Source of the DNA: Strigamia acuminata
Taxonomy: Eukaryota > Arthropoda > Chilopoda > Geophilomorpha > Linotaeniidae
DNA length: 64,000 nt
Reading direction: 5' to 3'
NCBI GenBank assembly: GCA_949358305.1
Contig: OX442320.1
Span: 2,992,259 to 3,056,258, forward strand
Shown piece by piece: positions 21,312 to 32,326 of the stretch. A model generated the notes under the pieces. That model ran no database searches. It was not told the DNA's origin and saw only the letters and a list, made by a program, of their open reading frames with translations. Position 1 is the first letter of the stretch; the number at the start of each line of letters is the position of its first letter. The position numbers and the translations under genes are program-made.

Positions 21312-21740
21312 AGGTATAAAAGTACACTAAGATTTATTCAATTCAAATGATAAAAGGTGATGCAAATGACGAGTTCGGAGAACCAATCACAAGCATTTAC
21401 AAGATGGCGAAATGCAAATGACGCGCCCGAAGGACCAATGACGAGCGTGTCACAATTTAGAAGATTATAACATTCTTTAACAGATTAGCAACTAACATTC
21501 CGGTTATTAAAAGAACAAGTTAAACCTTTTAAATGGAAATTGAAAACATATTATAATAAAATGATAAACATTTAAGTGGATGTAAAACACATTGTAATAT
21601 GAAAGTATAACATACACAAATCAAATAAAATCATAAATTCAATATCAAAATTCACAAGTAAAATTGGAAATATAAATCAACAATACAAATCAATTAAAAA
21701 CGGTAATTTACACGTAAAATCATCCGATTTTCACACACAT

Positions 21741-23057
21741 ACAACGTCATTCAGATTACATAAACTAGCGGGATACCACGTGACATCACTTCCTGTTATT
21801 GACTAAAAATCACCATTCATAACAGTTGGATATGGAATCGATTGAAATTGAAATTGTTTTTGAATTTTGATTGTGCTTACGGCTTAGAAATAATCACTGT
21901 TTACATTTATTCAATTCAAGCACTGTTTGCTGTATTTGTGTGCTACAGAAACCGGAAGTGGGCGCAAAGTCAATTTGCGGAAGAATTTAATGAAATGATT
22001 TGATCAATTGAAATATCTAATACAAATTAAATACCAAATCTCAACAATACGTGTTCACATTGTTCAGCTTTGAAAGCCAAAGATGATGGACGAGATGATC
22101 ATTAATTGAAACTATTGGAAAATGCATCGATAGTTTATCGATTCTGTTAGTTGAAAATGTCTCAAATGTTGAAACATCATTTTCGGATAATAAACAATGC
22201 TTTCGAATTTCTTCAACAAATCAATAAAGAAGTATTTAAAAAAAAATCTAAACGGCAGTACTGTAATGTTTTTATTTGCTTTTAATATTCGCCACTAGAT
22301 GGCGACACCATACGAGTAGTTTAAAATCTTGTTTCGGTGACGTAACCGCCACTAGCGATGAAAAATGGCGGCTGCAGTCCGAGTCAGTTTTGATTTGGTT
22401 TTCGGCCGAGTCGAGGCAAGATGGAGCGTCAACGAGTGAGGAATTGGAAACGTTGGGTTCCGTAAATATCCGCACGGCGAATGGTAAGTTGAACCGCTCG
22501 ACTAACTTTATCATTTCGAAATTGTCGCTCGCCTGACCAACTGCAATGAATGAACCAACGAACGTATTTTAAAACGATGGATCTACTTTTCTTCTTACAA
22601 ATCATAGCATGAGTGAAAATGAAGTAGATATTGTTACGTAGGAATTGGGTTGGTATTGTTTTGTTATTTCAAGTTTTCCTTCGTCTTGGCTATTAACAAA
22701 AGAAATCGATTTCTATGATGAATGAATTGTTCTGTAATATTAATTAATATTTGTCTTTTACTTGTATGTCAGTTGCGATTATTTCCGGCGAAGCACGACG
22801 ATGCGCAGTCACAAAGTGAACGGGGCGAGTGAGACGTGAATTTTGAATTTTGATTTTTACTTGGTAGAAATAGAAAGTGGAAATGAAATGAAACGAAATG
22901 TATGAAATGTTTGTACTTGCAGGTGGATCAATCACAAAGATCCGAAATAACGGAAATAACCTGTTTGCGCAATCATTTCTTCTTGTCTTTGCGAGCATGG
23001 ACGCTTTCAGGAGATCTGAACAATCAAGCACTTTTTTACATCCACTAGTTCTTTCTT
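21741..23057. other. Interval without a recognised gene; possible first-exon signals
   Basis: A GC-richer patch at 22320-22500 ends at a good donor (GAATG|GTAAGTTG near 22485) and an acceptor (TTGTATGTCAG) lies near 22770. Joining them keeps a short + frame open into exon 2, but it is low-complexity and matches nothing I know. The rest is AT-rich. Confidence 0.3.
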
Positions 23058-23632
23058 ATCATTTTCTAATTTATCAATTTATCAATGCCAAAATACAAAA
23101 CAATTCATCCCTTATATTGAGTTTGAGCGTTGCTCAATCTGGTGGGAATAACTGTTATTAAGCATGACGCAATTCCTTCACGTTGATTCCAAACAATGGC
23201 AATGCTTTTTCTCATATCAACAGTCACGTGTTTGTGTTGTTCATTCCATTTCTCGGTTGTTTTTCCTCGGATTGATTCGGATGGCTCGATTTGAGGTTTG
23301 AGAATTTAATGTTTTTGTATTTCTTCCTGCTGTGGCTCATGTGCTATTTGAACTGCTCAGTTTGGAGTCGATGGTTTGATTCGATTTACTATTTCTGAAT
23401 TTGTTCATGTCCTCAAAATGTTTGCATTCCATGTTTGCGTTCCATTTCGGGCCTATTCTTCATTCGAACTGATCGTGACTTGAGTTTGCAATGGGATTAG
23501 GAAAAAGCTTTCTTTCTTTTTTTCAAACTAAAGTGAAAATTATTTATTTCTTTAGATGAAATTTTGAGTAGACGTCATTTAAGCAACGTGTGTGATGTCG
23601 TCCTTGGTGGCACCAGCCGGTTTTGCTTTTTT
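23058..23632 (+). repeat. Duplicated block R1, copy 1
   Basis: Nearly the same as 55511-56058, starting near TTATCAATTTATC and ending GGCACCAGCCGGTTTTGC. This copy has TCGTCCTTGGTGG just before the end that the other lacks. There is no open reading frame of note. Confidence 0.8.
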
Positions 23633-23754
23633 TCTTTAATTCTGGCAAGATTTGATTATGATATCAGTGAATCCATAAAGATTTTGAAAAATGCCTTTTG
23701 TTCACTGGGATTTTAGATTTGTATAAATTTTCATATCTAAATTTCATTGCATTT

Positions 23755-23900
23755 CTGATTGGTTAGCACCGAATTTGTGCTTCCTTTTACGAAAATGAAC
23801 ATGCTTGAAAATTGTGCAGTGCACAAGTTGCACATATGGTTGTGGCAGCCCTGCCTTTTCTTTTCCTATACTTTTACTCCTTTTAAACTGTTCTATGTTG
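23755..23900 (+). repeat. Dispersed repeat C, copy 1
   Basis: Contains GAAAATGAACATGCTTG, a GTGCAGTGCACAA palindrome and GTTGTGGCAGCCCTGCCTTT. Further copies lie at 54288-54480 and 56772-56895. Confidence 0.7.
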
Positions 23901-24198
23901 GGTCTGTGATCCTCATAATTTTGCCCTTTTGTAAATTTTTCCACTCCCGTGCACATTTTCTGCTGTGATCAGTAAACGAAAATGATTATGATTACGCTGG
24001 AGTGTGCCCTCGTTTGACTGCAAAATCAGCAAATATTTTATTATTTTAGCTCACTCCTTTACCAATTTGGCAGATAAATTGCCAATACTATTAACATTTG
24101 TTTTAAATGCTTGTTACAATTCCTTTTTAGTTTTTGTGGAAAATGATTTTTTTCTTTGGTTCTGTCCAATTATTTTGATTTGTTTTCCGAGACAAAAG

Positions 24199-24470
24199 CT
24201 GAATACTGAATAACTGGAAATTAAGGAGTTTTAAACTCAATCAATCTTTATAAACAATCCGCAAATCAATTCAATTATCAAACTTTACAGAATCAGTTTA
24301 CAGTTTAAAGGACTGTCTGAGATTCATACAAAGTTGCTTACTAACTAGACAAACTAAAGTCTATTACTAGACTGGCTCATTTTAACTTAGATAAGTTTGA
24401 AGTGCACTTTACAAATGAAACAAACGCAACTTAATAACATTAATGATTTAAACACTTCTATAACCAGTAC
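24199..24470 (+). repeat. Dispersed repeat A, copy 1
   Basis: The family is marked by TAAAGGACTGTCTGAGATT and AAACTAAAGTCTATTACTAG. Other copies: 24866-25110, 26178-26400, 31225-31390, 33040-33425, 54655-54930, 56955-57200, 57798-57990. In several copies it lies next to a coiled-coil exon-like fragment and may be intronic sequence duplicated along with it. Confidence 0.75.
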
Positions 24471-24479
24471 CGAGTTTGT

Positions 24480-24850
24480 ATGTTTGAAACATTAATGGCG
24501 TCTTGAAGCGTTTTTCTTCTAATTTCCAATTTGCGAAGCGCTCCCTCGTCACGGGCTTTCCAAATTTTATTTAGCCTAATATTTAGCTTAATTTTGTTCC
24601 TCGCTCAACTTTGAATTTAAACTTAATTTTAAATTATCCAACATTTCCTTGTATCCTTTGTCTAGATGTTCGCGCTGACAACCATACTAATTCTGCAATT
24701 TTGTCACATCTTTGGCATGTGCTTTTTTTGCAAGTTGATTTCGCACTTCTAATTTTTCATTGAGTGATGCTATTTCTAACTTTTTGCGTTTTTCACCTCT
24801 CGGTGCTGTGGCTTTGAATTTTCGCATCAGAGAAGCTTCACATCCGTTTT
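24480..24850 (-). pseudogene. Coiled-coil family fragment with stop codons
   Basis: The - strand from 24850 downward reads GEKRKKLEIASLNEKLEVRN, then QLAKKAHAKDVTKLQN, a TAG where 57203-57790 has W, then YGCQREHLDKGYKEMLDN and SKLSEEQN, and further stops. It is a single-repeat, decayed relative of the two-repeat fragment at 57203-57790. Function unknown. Confidence 0.6.
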
Positions 24851-24865
24851 TCCCTTTTCTTATTA

Positions 24866-25120
24866 ACTATACAAACTAAAGTCTATTACTAGACTGAATC
24901 ACTTTAACTTAAGATAAGTTTTAAGTGCACTTTACAAATGAAACAAACAGAACACTTATAGAACACTTATAACACTTATATAAACAAATCCTAAATTCTA
25001 TTTGATAAATCAGAAGAAGAGTGTCAGCCAAAACCTTTAAGAGGTTGACATCAACTCTTTGTAATAAACTGAAGAGAACATTCAAGTTCTGAGTCCAGGA
25101 GTGAACTGACTCTTGGGTGG
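24866..25120 (+). repeat. Dispersed repeat A, copy 2
   Basis: Starts ACTATACAAACTAAAGTCTA and ends with the CAGGAGTGAACTGACTCT tail near 25096, followed by TTGGGTGGTTGATGTTAAT. Confidence 0.7.
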
Positions 25121-25129
25121 TTGATGTTA

Positions 25130-25720
25130 ATCAGTGGCTCAGAGGATGGTCACGGTTCTTGCTCTATTAATTGTAATCAATCGTTTCAAATGCTCTTGGT
25201 TGGACTTCTCTGGGACTGTGGACAATTTTTCAGTCACCTTTTTCTGGATGACCCACGATACAGGACTTTGGCCAGCCAAGAGTGGTTCTTTGTCTTTTTA
25301 TCTTTGTTTCTGAACGTGCACGATCGGATCAGTCGTTCTAGGTTAATTCTCTTTTTTTATTCTTCTTTAAGATAAATGCCACGTTTGCTGTTTTGTGATG
25401 TAAAGCATCAAAAAACACTATTGGAAACCCATTGGGTCATTTTGACCAGTCTACCGTAGCTGTTGTTAAACTAAAATATTTGTAAACCTTGGAGAAGCTT
25501 TCACCTTTTTAAAAATGGCTAACAAATGCAAGAATATTTTTTTGCTGTTGTAAAACAACAACAACATGGTGGAAAGTTGTTTTCGTTTTTTGTGTGTGCA
25601 GTTTGGTTAATATCCAACTTTTTATTGTCTCTTATTGGAATCCTTTTATCTCTTTCTCTTGACTATTTCCACAATTTCTGCTGACTGTGCTTGTGTTGAG
25701 TTGCCATAGAATAGGCTAGA
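25130..25720 (+). repeat. Dispersed block D, copy 1
   Basis: Begins near AGTGGCTCAGAGGATGGTCA and continues through CTTCTCTGGGACTGTGGA and GGCCAGCCAAGAGTGGTTCT. Close copies occur at 30420-30970 and 51590-52030. A + frame of up to 84 codons is shared in part by the copies, but its hydrophobic, low-complexity content does not convince me that it is coding. Confidence 0.75.
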
Positions 25721-25800
25721 ATCTTTTGGATTTTATATTAAATAGATTTATTTCTTATTTTGACAAAATTAAATAACAAAAAAAATTAATTGTACACTAG

Positions 25801-26103
25801 ATATTAATATTTCAATCTTTGGATTTTTTTTGACACTCCTTGAAGTTTTTGACTTGCATTCGTCAAAGCATCAATCATTTTCGTTTTATTCTTTTCAGAT
25901 TTGGCGCGACTGTCGGCTCGTCGTCGCTTTCTCGCGGCATCTTTTGTTTCACACTCAGCATTAAACTTTTCGAAATTTTCCAAAAATGTTTGCCCAAATC
26001 CATCTAGAATATCATTCCTTCTCTCTTGCTCCTCTCGAATCCAATTTTGTTTGCGAATACTTCGCTTTACTTCATTTTCGGCTTGACGTTTTGATTGATT
26101 ACT
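25801..26103 (-). CDS. Last exon of a coiled-coil family gene, open copy
   Basis: An acceptor TTCTTTTTTCAG precedes 26103. The exon then stays open to TAA at the low-coordinate end. Readable motifs: RSIRKQNWIREEQERRNDIL, GQTFLENFEKFNAECETKDA, RKRRRADSRAKSEKNKTKMI, and KKIQRLKY at the C-terminus. It is rich in K, E and R and is probably coiled-coil. Upstream, a donor AAAG|GTAATTGACG near 26150 gives an intron of about 50 nt. A degraded relative with the same layout is at 53583-53895. I recognise no family. Upstream exons are uncertain, so whether this copy is expressed is unknown. Confidence 0.5.
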
Positions 26104-26177
26104 GAAAAAAGAATTTTTCATATAGCATTTCTTAAAAAAAAACGTCAATTACCTTTCTTTTCTTTTCTATATTTCCT

Positions 26178-26440
26178 GTGTAGTTTAAAGGACTGTTTGA
26201 GATTTATACAAACTAAGATAATAAGTTTTGAGTGTACTTAACAAATGAGAACTTAATAACATTAATGATTTAAACACTTATACAACCAAATCCTAAACTC
26301 TATTTGACAAATCAGAAGAACCTTGAACCTTCAACAGGTTGACATCAACTCTTTGTAATAAACTGAAAAGAACATTCAAGTTATTCTGTGTCCAGGAGTG
26401 AACTGACTCTCTTGGGTGGTTGATGTTAATAGGGAATCTC
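26178..26440 (+). repeat. Dispersed repeat A, copy 3
   Basis: TTTAAAGGACTGTTTGAGATT through AACTTAATAACATTAATGAT to the CAGGAGTGAACTGACTCT tail. Confidence 0.7.
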
Positions 26441-26711
26441 CTATTACCCCCTATTACAGCTTTATTATACAGTTGCTTAATTTGGTCATCATGTGTCCAT
26501 TTCATTTGATTATACTTTTGATTCCACTTTGTTGCCAGTTGGTCAATTTCAAATTGGTGAATTCTTGCCATTTCTGCGTATTAATTTTGTATTGTGCCTG
26601 AAGTTCATTAAGTTCCTGTTCCTGAGTTCTTTCAATTTCTGCTATTTCAGCTTCCTTTCGTGGTTTTCTATCCAGCAACCTGGTCCTAATGGCACGCTTT
26701 AAGAGTGTCAC
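26293..26711 (-). pseudogene. Coiled-coil family exon fragment, frameshifted
   Basis: The - strand from 26711 reads KPRKEAEIAEIERTQEQELN, then after about 26580 the matching protein continues in another frame as EMARIHQFEIDQLATKWNQK. The relative at 34962-35195 has the same order in one frame (ELERTHQKELNKLQRQFEIQ then ARIHQFEIDYKLATK), which locates the shift. K, E and Q dominate. Confidence 0.55.
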
Positions 26712-27231
26712 TGTTAGAAATATTTGCTTAGAAAACGGATTGCAGTACAGAGAAAGTAATGAAATGTCCAGTCAAAGCCAGAGTAGACTGATAGTCATCA
26801 ACTTTGTTGAGGATCTTTTTTCTTTTACCTTGGTGGGTATTTTTTCTTAATTTTCCACAATGTGTGAAAAATTAAAAATAGAAAATAGGATGAGGAATTA
26901 ATATTTAGTGTTTAGAAGCCTACTTGAGGGGAATAACTGGTGGATTTACTCCTTTTGAAGTTTTGTGATAACATTTTACAAACATGGAATAACTGGTGGA
27001 TTTACTTTACACGTTGCAATTGCAATTCTTGTTCCTTTTGGCGTCTTGATGCTTTTCGTCTCTCATCCGCCAAACTACTTACTTAAATTGATGATAAATC
27101 AAACATGCTGAAAACATTTAGAACATTAATGGCACGCTTGAAGAGTGTCACACTGTTTGAAGTATAAGCTAGAAAGTGTATTGCAGTATTGCAGGTAGTG
27201 AAAATTGAAATAACTTTCCCATTTACAATTT
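26712..27231. other. Gene-free AT-rich interval
   Basis: The words AATAACTGGTGGATTTACT occur twice (near 26931 and 26990), and GGCACGCTT-AAGAGTGTCAC occurs near 26690 and 27130, so there are small local duplications. Nothing else was seen. Confidence 0.4.
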
Positions 27232-27640
27232 TTATTCTTTATCTTTACAATTAGATTTTTTCAATTTGCACTTTAAAATTCTAAAGTACACTTTAAAAAG
27301 GACAAAACAAAAGAAATAAAACAAAACATTCTTTAACTTTTTTGACGTCACGTCACAACGATGACTCTTTTTCACATTTTCCACCTGCTTTTTGTGTTTG
27401 CTTAAGTACGAATAGATCAGATCGGGCATGTCATGCTTTGACAACTTTGACTTTTTCATTTCGTCAATTTGCTTTTCTGGTTTTGCTTTTCTGAGTTTTT
27501 TGGGCGGCGTGTTGACCTGTGAATTGGATTTCCTTCGTGATTTATGTTGACGAAAAATGGGAAAGCTGGTGAGTCCATTTGGTTTTTCAGTGTCCTTTGT
27601 AAAACCACAATTCGGGCGGCCAGATTTTAGAAATACTATT
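27232..27640 (-). CDS. Possible exon of a basic, lysine-rich protein
   Basis: The - strand is open from an acceptor-like TTTTTTAAATAG near 27642 down to a stop at 27232. Motifs: KSGRPNCGFTKDTEKPNG, SRRKSNSQVNTPPKKLRKAK, PEKQIDEMKKSKLSKHD, then YSYLSKHKKQVENVKKS. The last 30 codons are hydrophobic and look like intron read-through, so the real exon probably ends earlier. No family was recognised. Composition resembles a nuclear protein, but this is a guess. Confidence 0.35.
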
Positions 27641-28011
27641 TAAAAAAAAATTTGTTGAAATTATTCGCAAAAGTTTGTCTTTTAGCCATTCTTGGTCAGT
27701 AATAGGTTGTTACAAAAGCTTTTCTTTCCTTTCTTTGAAATTTAAATCGGTTACAACCTGTTGGTAGTTAGCGCTAGGTGTCGCCGGACTTTTATAGCTC
27801 AATGACGGTGGGCTTGTAGAGCTTTGGAGCGTCGATAACAGTTTTGCCGTGAGGTAGTAATTACTCTTGATCTGATCAGGTAAACACTTGCAAGCCTCGG
27901 AACATTTCCTTAAAAATAAAAATTAAAGAAATATTTGTCACGATTAATTCGTTGTCAGGTGGTTCATACAGTGTTGCCATCTACCGGTAGTGGCTAAACA
28001 TGACAACACGT

Positions 28012-28096
28012 CAGGGCGGATGTAGCCTTTTGGGGGCCCCTTATCAAAATTTTTAATGGCTCAAGCCCCATTAGCCCTATGCTAGATCCGCCTCTG
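28012..28096 (+). mobile_element. hAT-like MITE (CAGAGGCGGATCTAGC type)
   Basis: The left tip CAGGGCGGATGTAGC and right tip GCTAGATCCGCCTCTG are inverted copies of each other with one or two differences. It is 85 bp and non-coding. A matching 8-bp flank was not found. Confidence 0.65.
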
Positions 28097-28887
28097 CCCA
28101 GATGGGTCGGGCTTGGGTCGGGCTTAGCTGAACTTTCAAAACTAGGAGTTGCGGGGCTGCGAGGATTCCGAGTTCTCCCCGTCCTCCCTGAAGAGTTGTA
28201 ATGGCCTGTGCGCAGTCTAAATAAATCCAAACGTAATTTTGGCTTGGCGGATAAATCGGACACGCGTCCGCCATTTTCTTTTATTACAAAAGTAATGTGT
28301 AACATAAAAACCCGGTTTGAGGCTAATTGCCCTCGTCTTGAAACATAATGAAATGATAGAACAAATCAATGCTTTGACGCATTGATTCATTCTTTACAGA
28401 ATGACAGAAGCAATTTAATAGATCAAACAGAATAGAATAAACAATAACTGCTCTTTTGAGCAGGCGACTAATGGAGAAGTGCCATTGTAAATAAACGATC
28501 GGTCGCAGCAATGTAACACGCATCAAATGAAAACAAGATTGACCGATCTCATACACGGGTCAATAAACAACGGCACATCAAATGCACTAAGCCAGAAAGG
28601 TGCATTTAAGAACACACGCGCGAGAAGGGACAAACAGCAAAACGCCAACCCAACAAATCCCCCTTCGTTTAGCTATTTGTCGACCATTTTGGTCTGCAGA
28701 TGCCAAATCGCTTTCGACCTTCTGAAACTTCACTTTCGTGTTCAAAAACACGGTATTCACAAGCCCCCATATCTTCTTTCTATTACTGGCAATCAACCAA
28801 CCACCTCCAACACTGACCAATCCTAATCCACCAATGCCAGTAGAGCCAGCTAAGCATAAACCCACCGTTGTAGGAATAGAAACATAC
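28097..28887. other. Interval downstream of the atlastin-like pseudogene
   Basis: On the - strand a frame at 28587-28865 contains GIGGLGLVSVGGGWLIASN, but it lies in what reads as an intron after the donor GTATGT at 28887 and matches no atlastin segment I know. Nothing else was seen. Confidence 0.35.
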
Positions 28888-29821
28888 TTGGTAAATCTTT
28901 TCCCAGTCGCGGATAAGAAATATCAATTTCTAGAATGGATATATTTTCATTCTGATTTCTCACAGCAATTCTGGCATATTCTGCGCAGTAGTTTCAATTG
29001 TCCAGATAATTTTTCTGCAGGCCACTCGACTCATTAAATAGAATATGGTAACAGTGGTGCTCATGGTGCTCCACGCCAATACGTTCGGGTTTGATTGATC
29101 GGATTGGTTAGAATCGAATGTTCCTTGTGCATCCATGAACAATATGGCAACGTCGCCCACAATTAGTGGCTTTGGCCACATCCAAATGTCTTCGGCGTCG
29201 TGTTCGGCTCTTTGGCGTCAGTGAAATCCTCCCACATTGAGCCAGTTGGGATTGCGCTTGTGTCGAAAGTAGCGAATGAAGAAACTGAGCAGAAAAGACT
29301 TACTTGCCTCTGTGAAACGGTCCCGTCCGACAATACTGACAATGGCATATTTTCCACTTCTTGCCAACATAAAATGCTGCGCATTACCTCTTCCCGACAC
29401 CCACCTCGTCACAAATTCAGACACATACGACGCAGCACTCGTCAACTAAGTCGACGAAACACCGTGCGAAACGGTCACCGAAGACACGACCAACACTGCA
29501 ACAGCAAGCCCAATGCAAGTAAAATGCAAGGAACGACAAACGCCGCGTCGTTCACGGCGATTGCGCCGAGCACACCGAGCGCATCGCCCGACGCGAACCC
29601 CGCCGCCACTCTCCGTTGCCCTCGCACACAACGAGCTCCATCGTTGCTTCCAGCAAAATCCCTTCCCACAAGCTCCAGGTATTTCTTCAATTCTTTCACA
29701 CCCGCTTCACCGCGCTCACTTCCACCGCTCTACTCTTTCGACCGCGCTTTCGTGCGCTTCCTGCAGCCTCTTTGGGTCGACCGGCACCGCGTCCACTCCG
29801 ACGATTTGTAGAAAGTGAAGT
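28888..29821 (-). pseudogene. Atlastin/GBP-type GTPase pseudogene
   Basis: Order on the - strand: possible N-terminal exon near 29820 (LQIVGVDAVPVDPKRLQ), then from about 29390 KYAIVSIVG, KSFLLSFFIRYF, NWLNVGGFH, stop, DIWMWPKP, VAILFMDAQGTFDS (G3 region), VLAWSTMSTTVTIFYL, then in other frames LQKNYLDN, NYCAEYARIAVRNQ and IFLIRDWEK. Atlastins fuse ER tubules; this copy cannot. The P-loop, normally G-x4-GKS, is disrupted by two small insertions (about 5 and 4 nt near 29300-29323) that together keep the frame. A TGA replaces W after GGFH, and at least two more shifts follow. The exon ends at a good donor (GTATGT) at 28887. The 5' part (29808-29821 onward) is duplicated at 50918. Confidence 0.75.
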
Positions 29822-30970
29822 CTCCATGATGCAGGAAAAAGACAGATGGCCCCAACAAATCTCCGTAGTCGTCGGATTGTTTTCTTTTCTGCGCATGGGC
29901 AGAAGAACCATTTTCATAAACAATAATCTGTCACGTAATTTCGTCTCGATCAGCACAAGGCGAGATGTACAGCAAGATTTTGCTGCTCGACATGCTGTGT
30001 TTTTCACGTTATTTAACTCGGGTTTGATTTCAAAAAGGTTGGTTGGTTTCATAAGCATGGGATTTACATTTCTGTAAATTTATATCTTAGCAAGTTTGAA
30101 TTCGTATTTCTAAATAATCCATTTATTTTCTTTTTTTGATATTGTTTGGCGCCATTTTAGGCCTACTATAGGCCTAGTTCGAATTGTATTTTCTTGTGTA
30201 TTTCTTCAGTTGTGTAGCGATTGAGTATTTATTTGGCAAGAATATTATTTGATGCACCTTTTGGAGTTTTTTGGTGGTTTTTCAAGGTTTGAATTTTTCA
30301 TTTTAAATTTAATTTGTCTTGTGGGTTTTCGTGATTGGTAATGGCATTTGCCATTTTTCATCACATGAAGTGTTCAGTTTGGGATGTGATTTCTGAAACT
30401 TGCTTTATATTTTCAAAGTAATGAGTGGCTCAGGGGATGGTCAAGGTTCTTGCTCTATTGATTGCTCTTGGTTGGACTTCTCTGGGACTGTGGAAAATTT
30501 TTCAGTCATTTTTTTCTGGATGACCCATGGTACAGGACTTTGGCCAGCCAAGAGTGGTTCTTTGTTATTTTATCTTTGTTTCTGAACGTGTACGATCGGA
30601 TCAGTGGTTCTAGGTTAATTCTCTTTTTTTATTCTTCTTTAAGAAAAATGTCACGTTTGCTGATTTATGATGTAAAGCATCAAAAAACACTATTGCAAAC
30701 CCATTGGGTCATTTTGACCAGTCTACCGTAGCTGTTGTTAAACTAAAATATTTGTAAACCTTTGAGAAGCTTTCACTTTTTTCAAAATGGCTAACAAATG
30801 CAAGAATATTTTTTTGCTGTTGGAAAACAACAACATGGTGGAAAGTTGTTTTCAGTTTGGTTAATATCCAACTTTTTATTCTCTTTTATTGGAATCTTTT
30901 TATCTCTTTCTCTTGACTATTTCCACAATTTCTGCTGACACTGTGTTGAGTTGCCATAGAATAGGCTAGA
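29808..30970 (+). repeat. Duplicated block R2, copy 1 (includes block D)
   Basis: From GTAGAAAGTGAAGTC and GCCCCAACAAATCTCC through GGCGCCATTTTAGGCC to the end of block D. It matches 50918-52030 almost throughout, with small indels. On the - strand the first part overlaps the start of the atlastin-like pseudogene, so a piece of that gene was copied with it. Confidence 0.8.
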
Positions 30971-31225
30971 ATCTTTTGTTTGCTTTCTCTTCGATTTCTT
31001 TGGTCAGTTGCGCTCGCGATTTTATCGCTAGAATTGAAACAATTTTACTAATCGACTTTATAGAAGATAAAAACCTTCTCACCTTGGCCAAGCCATATGG
31101 GTTTTGGGTTTTATTTTCAGCAATGAGCAAAGCAAATGATTTGATTTGGAATTATTCATTTTTACTCAAAAATTTCGAATTTCTAAAATATTTCCTGTGT
31201 ATTTTATGTTCAGAATCGGCTCACG
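30971..31225 (-). pseudogene. Short remnant of the coiled-coil family intron/exon seen at 54000-54260
   Basis: TCTCTTCGATTTCTTTGGTCAGTTG and GAATTGAAACAATTTTACTAATCGA match 54007-54250 with the middle deleted. No frame of use remains. Confidence 0.45.
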
Positions 31226-31493
31226 CGCAAATGAAACAAACAGAACACTTATATAACACTTATAACACTTATATAAACAAATCCTAAATTCTATTTGATA
31301 AATGAGAAGAAGAGTGTCAGGTTGACATCAACTCTTTGTAATAAACTGAAGAGAACATTCAAGTTCTGGGTCCAGGAGTGAACTGACACTCTTGGGTGGT
31401 TGATGTTAATAGGGAATCTCCTATTACTTCCTGTCATTCAAATTGGTCGACCTGATGATGCTGTTTGCAACCAAAGAGATGTTGCACCATTTG

Positions 31494-31735
31494 TCTAGAT
31501 TTTTTATCAGCCCTGGTTCAGTAACAGCTCACACTTAGGTCGTAGATTATTTCAATTTACACCCCTAAATTATAATAAATTGCAACTTCTAAAGGCTAGT
31601 GGTAGGCTGGACAGCCCCTGTTAGTTAATAATGTCATAATGTTTTTTCCTCAGAACTTGTGATTTGGTCCATTGGGAAATTGTGTCTGTTGAATCGTCAC
31701 CCACTCTTGGTCTCTTATGGTTTGAAAATAATTAA
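31494..31735 (+). repeat. Dispersed repeat G, copy 1
   Basis: Marked by AACAGCTCACACTTAGGTCG, ATAATAAATTGCAACTTCTA and CACCCACTCTTGGTCT. Other copies: 32100-32325 and 33477-33715; the first part also at 34195-34290. Confidence 0.75.
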
Positions 31736-31775
31736 AAGCAATTAATTAACTTAAAATAATTTGGTTATTTTCATT

Positions 31776-32003
31776 TTAGCAGCATTGAAGGCATTTTTTC
31801 TCCGAGTTCGAAGCTTTGACATGTGTAGAATCGTCTCGATTTTCCCACAAACCTTTAATTTGTTTTATTTGCTCTTCAAAACTGGTTTGCAACTCGCTCA
31901 ATTTTGAATTTAGTGTTGATTCTAATTCTTGAAGTACTATGTGATAATTTTTTTTCGAGTTCAGCACGTTGAAGCAGATTTTATAAATATAAAAAATTGT
32001 CAC
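31776..32003 (-). pseudogene. Coiled-coil family exon fragment
   Basis: The - strand frame contains VLQELESTLNSKLSELQTSF, EEQIKQIKGLWENRDDSTHV and KASNSEKKCLQCC, then stop. The 5' part reads through AT-rich, intron-like sequence. The K/E/L/W spacing resembles 52600-52780 and 57203-57790. An AAAATTGTCACTGCAATCTT block next to it recurs at 34065 and 34820. Confidence 0.45.
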
Positions 32004-32099
32004 TGCAATCTTCTTCCTGGTCTTCTACATGCTTCTATATGGTTTTCTTATTGTATCCCAATTGCTGATATCACCACTTGAAAGAATGCCGAATCGCTG

Positions 32100-32325
32100 T
32101 ATGACATTGGTCAGTAACAGCTCACACTTAGGTCGTAGATTATTTCAATTTACACCCCTAAATTATAATAAATTGCAACTTCTAAAGGCAAGTGGTAGGC
32201 TACTTGTAGATAGCCCCTGTTAGTTAATAATGTCAAAATATCTTTTCCTCAGAACTTTGTGATTTGGTCTATTGGGAAATTGTCTGTTTAAACGTCACCC
32301 ACTCTTGGTCTGTTATGGTTTGAAT
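32100..32325 (+). repeat. Dispersed repeat G, copy 2
   Basis: GGTCAGTAACAGCTCACACT through CACCCACTCTTGGTCTG; matches 31494-31735 with few changes. Confidence 0.75.
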
Positions 32326-32326
32326 C

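Larger units (their letters stand above)
9770..21735 (-). mobile_element. Solo BEL/Pao LTR split by a Ty3/gypsy insertion
   Basis: The two pieces are 9770-9917 and 21312-21735, together about 568 bp once the 4-bp inner duplication is removed. On the - strand the LTR starts TGTGAAAATCGGATGATTTT and ends GTTTAACA, like the BEL 3' LTR at 3747-4317. The outer flanks are CACAT at 9765-9769 and CACAT at 21736-21740, a 5-bp target duplication. There is no BEL coding sequence, so this is a solo LTR left by LTR-LTR recombination. It belongs to a related but diverged family. Confidence 0.85.

Noticed and set aside
22276-22900. Possible two-exon + strand gene
   Set aside because: Splice signals are good but the protein is short and featureless; kept only as a note.
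25121-25375. Hydrophobic + strand frame shared by the three block D copies
   Set aside because: Frames differ in start and end among copies, composition is low-complexity, and no family matches.
29200-29811. 203-codon + strand frame
   Set aside because: Antisense of the atlastin-like pseudogene; arginine/serine-rich with no motif.
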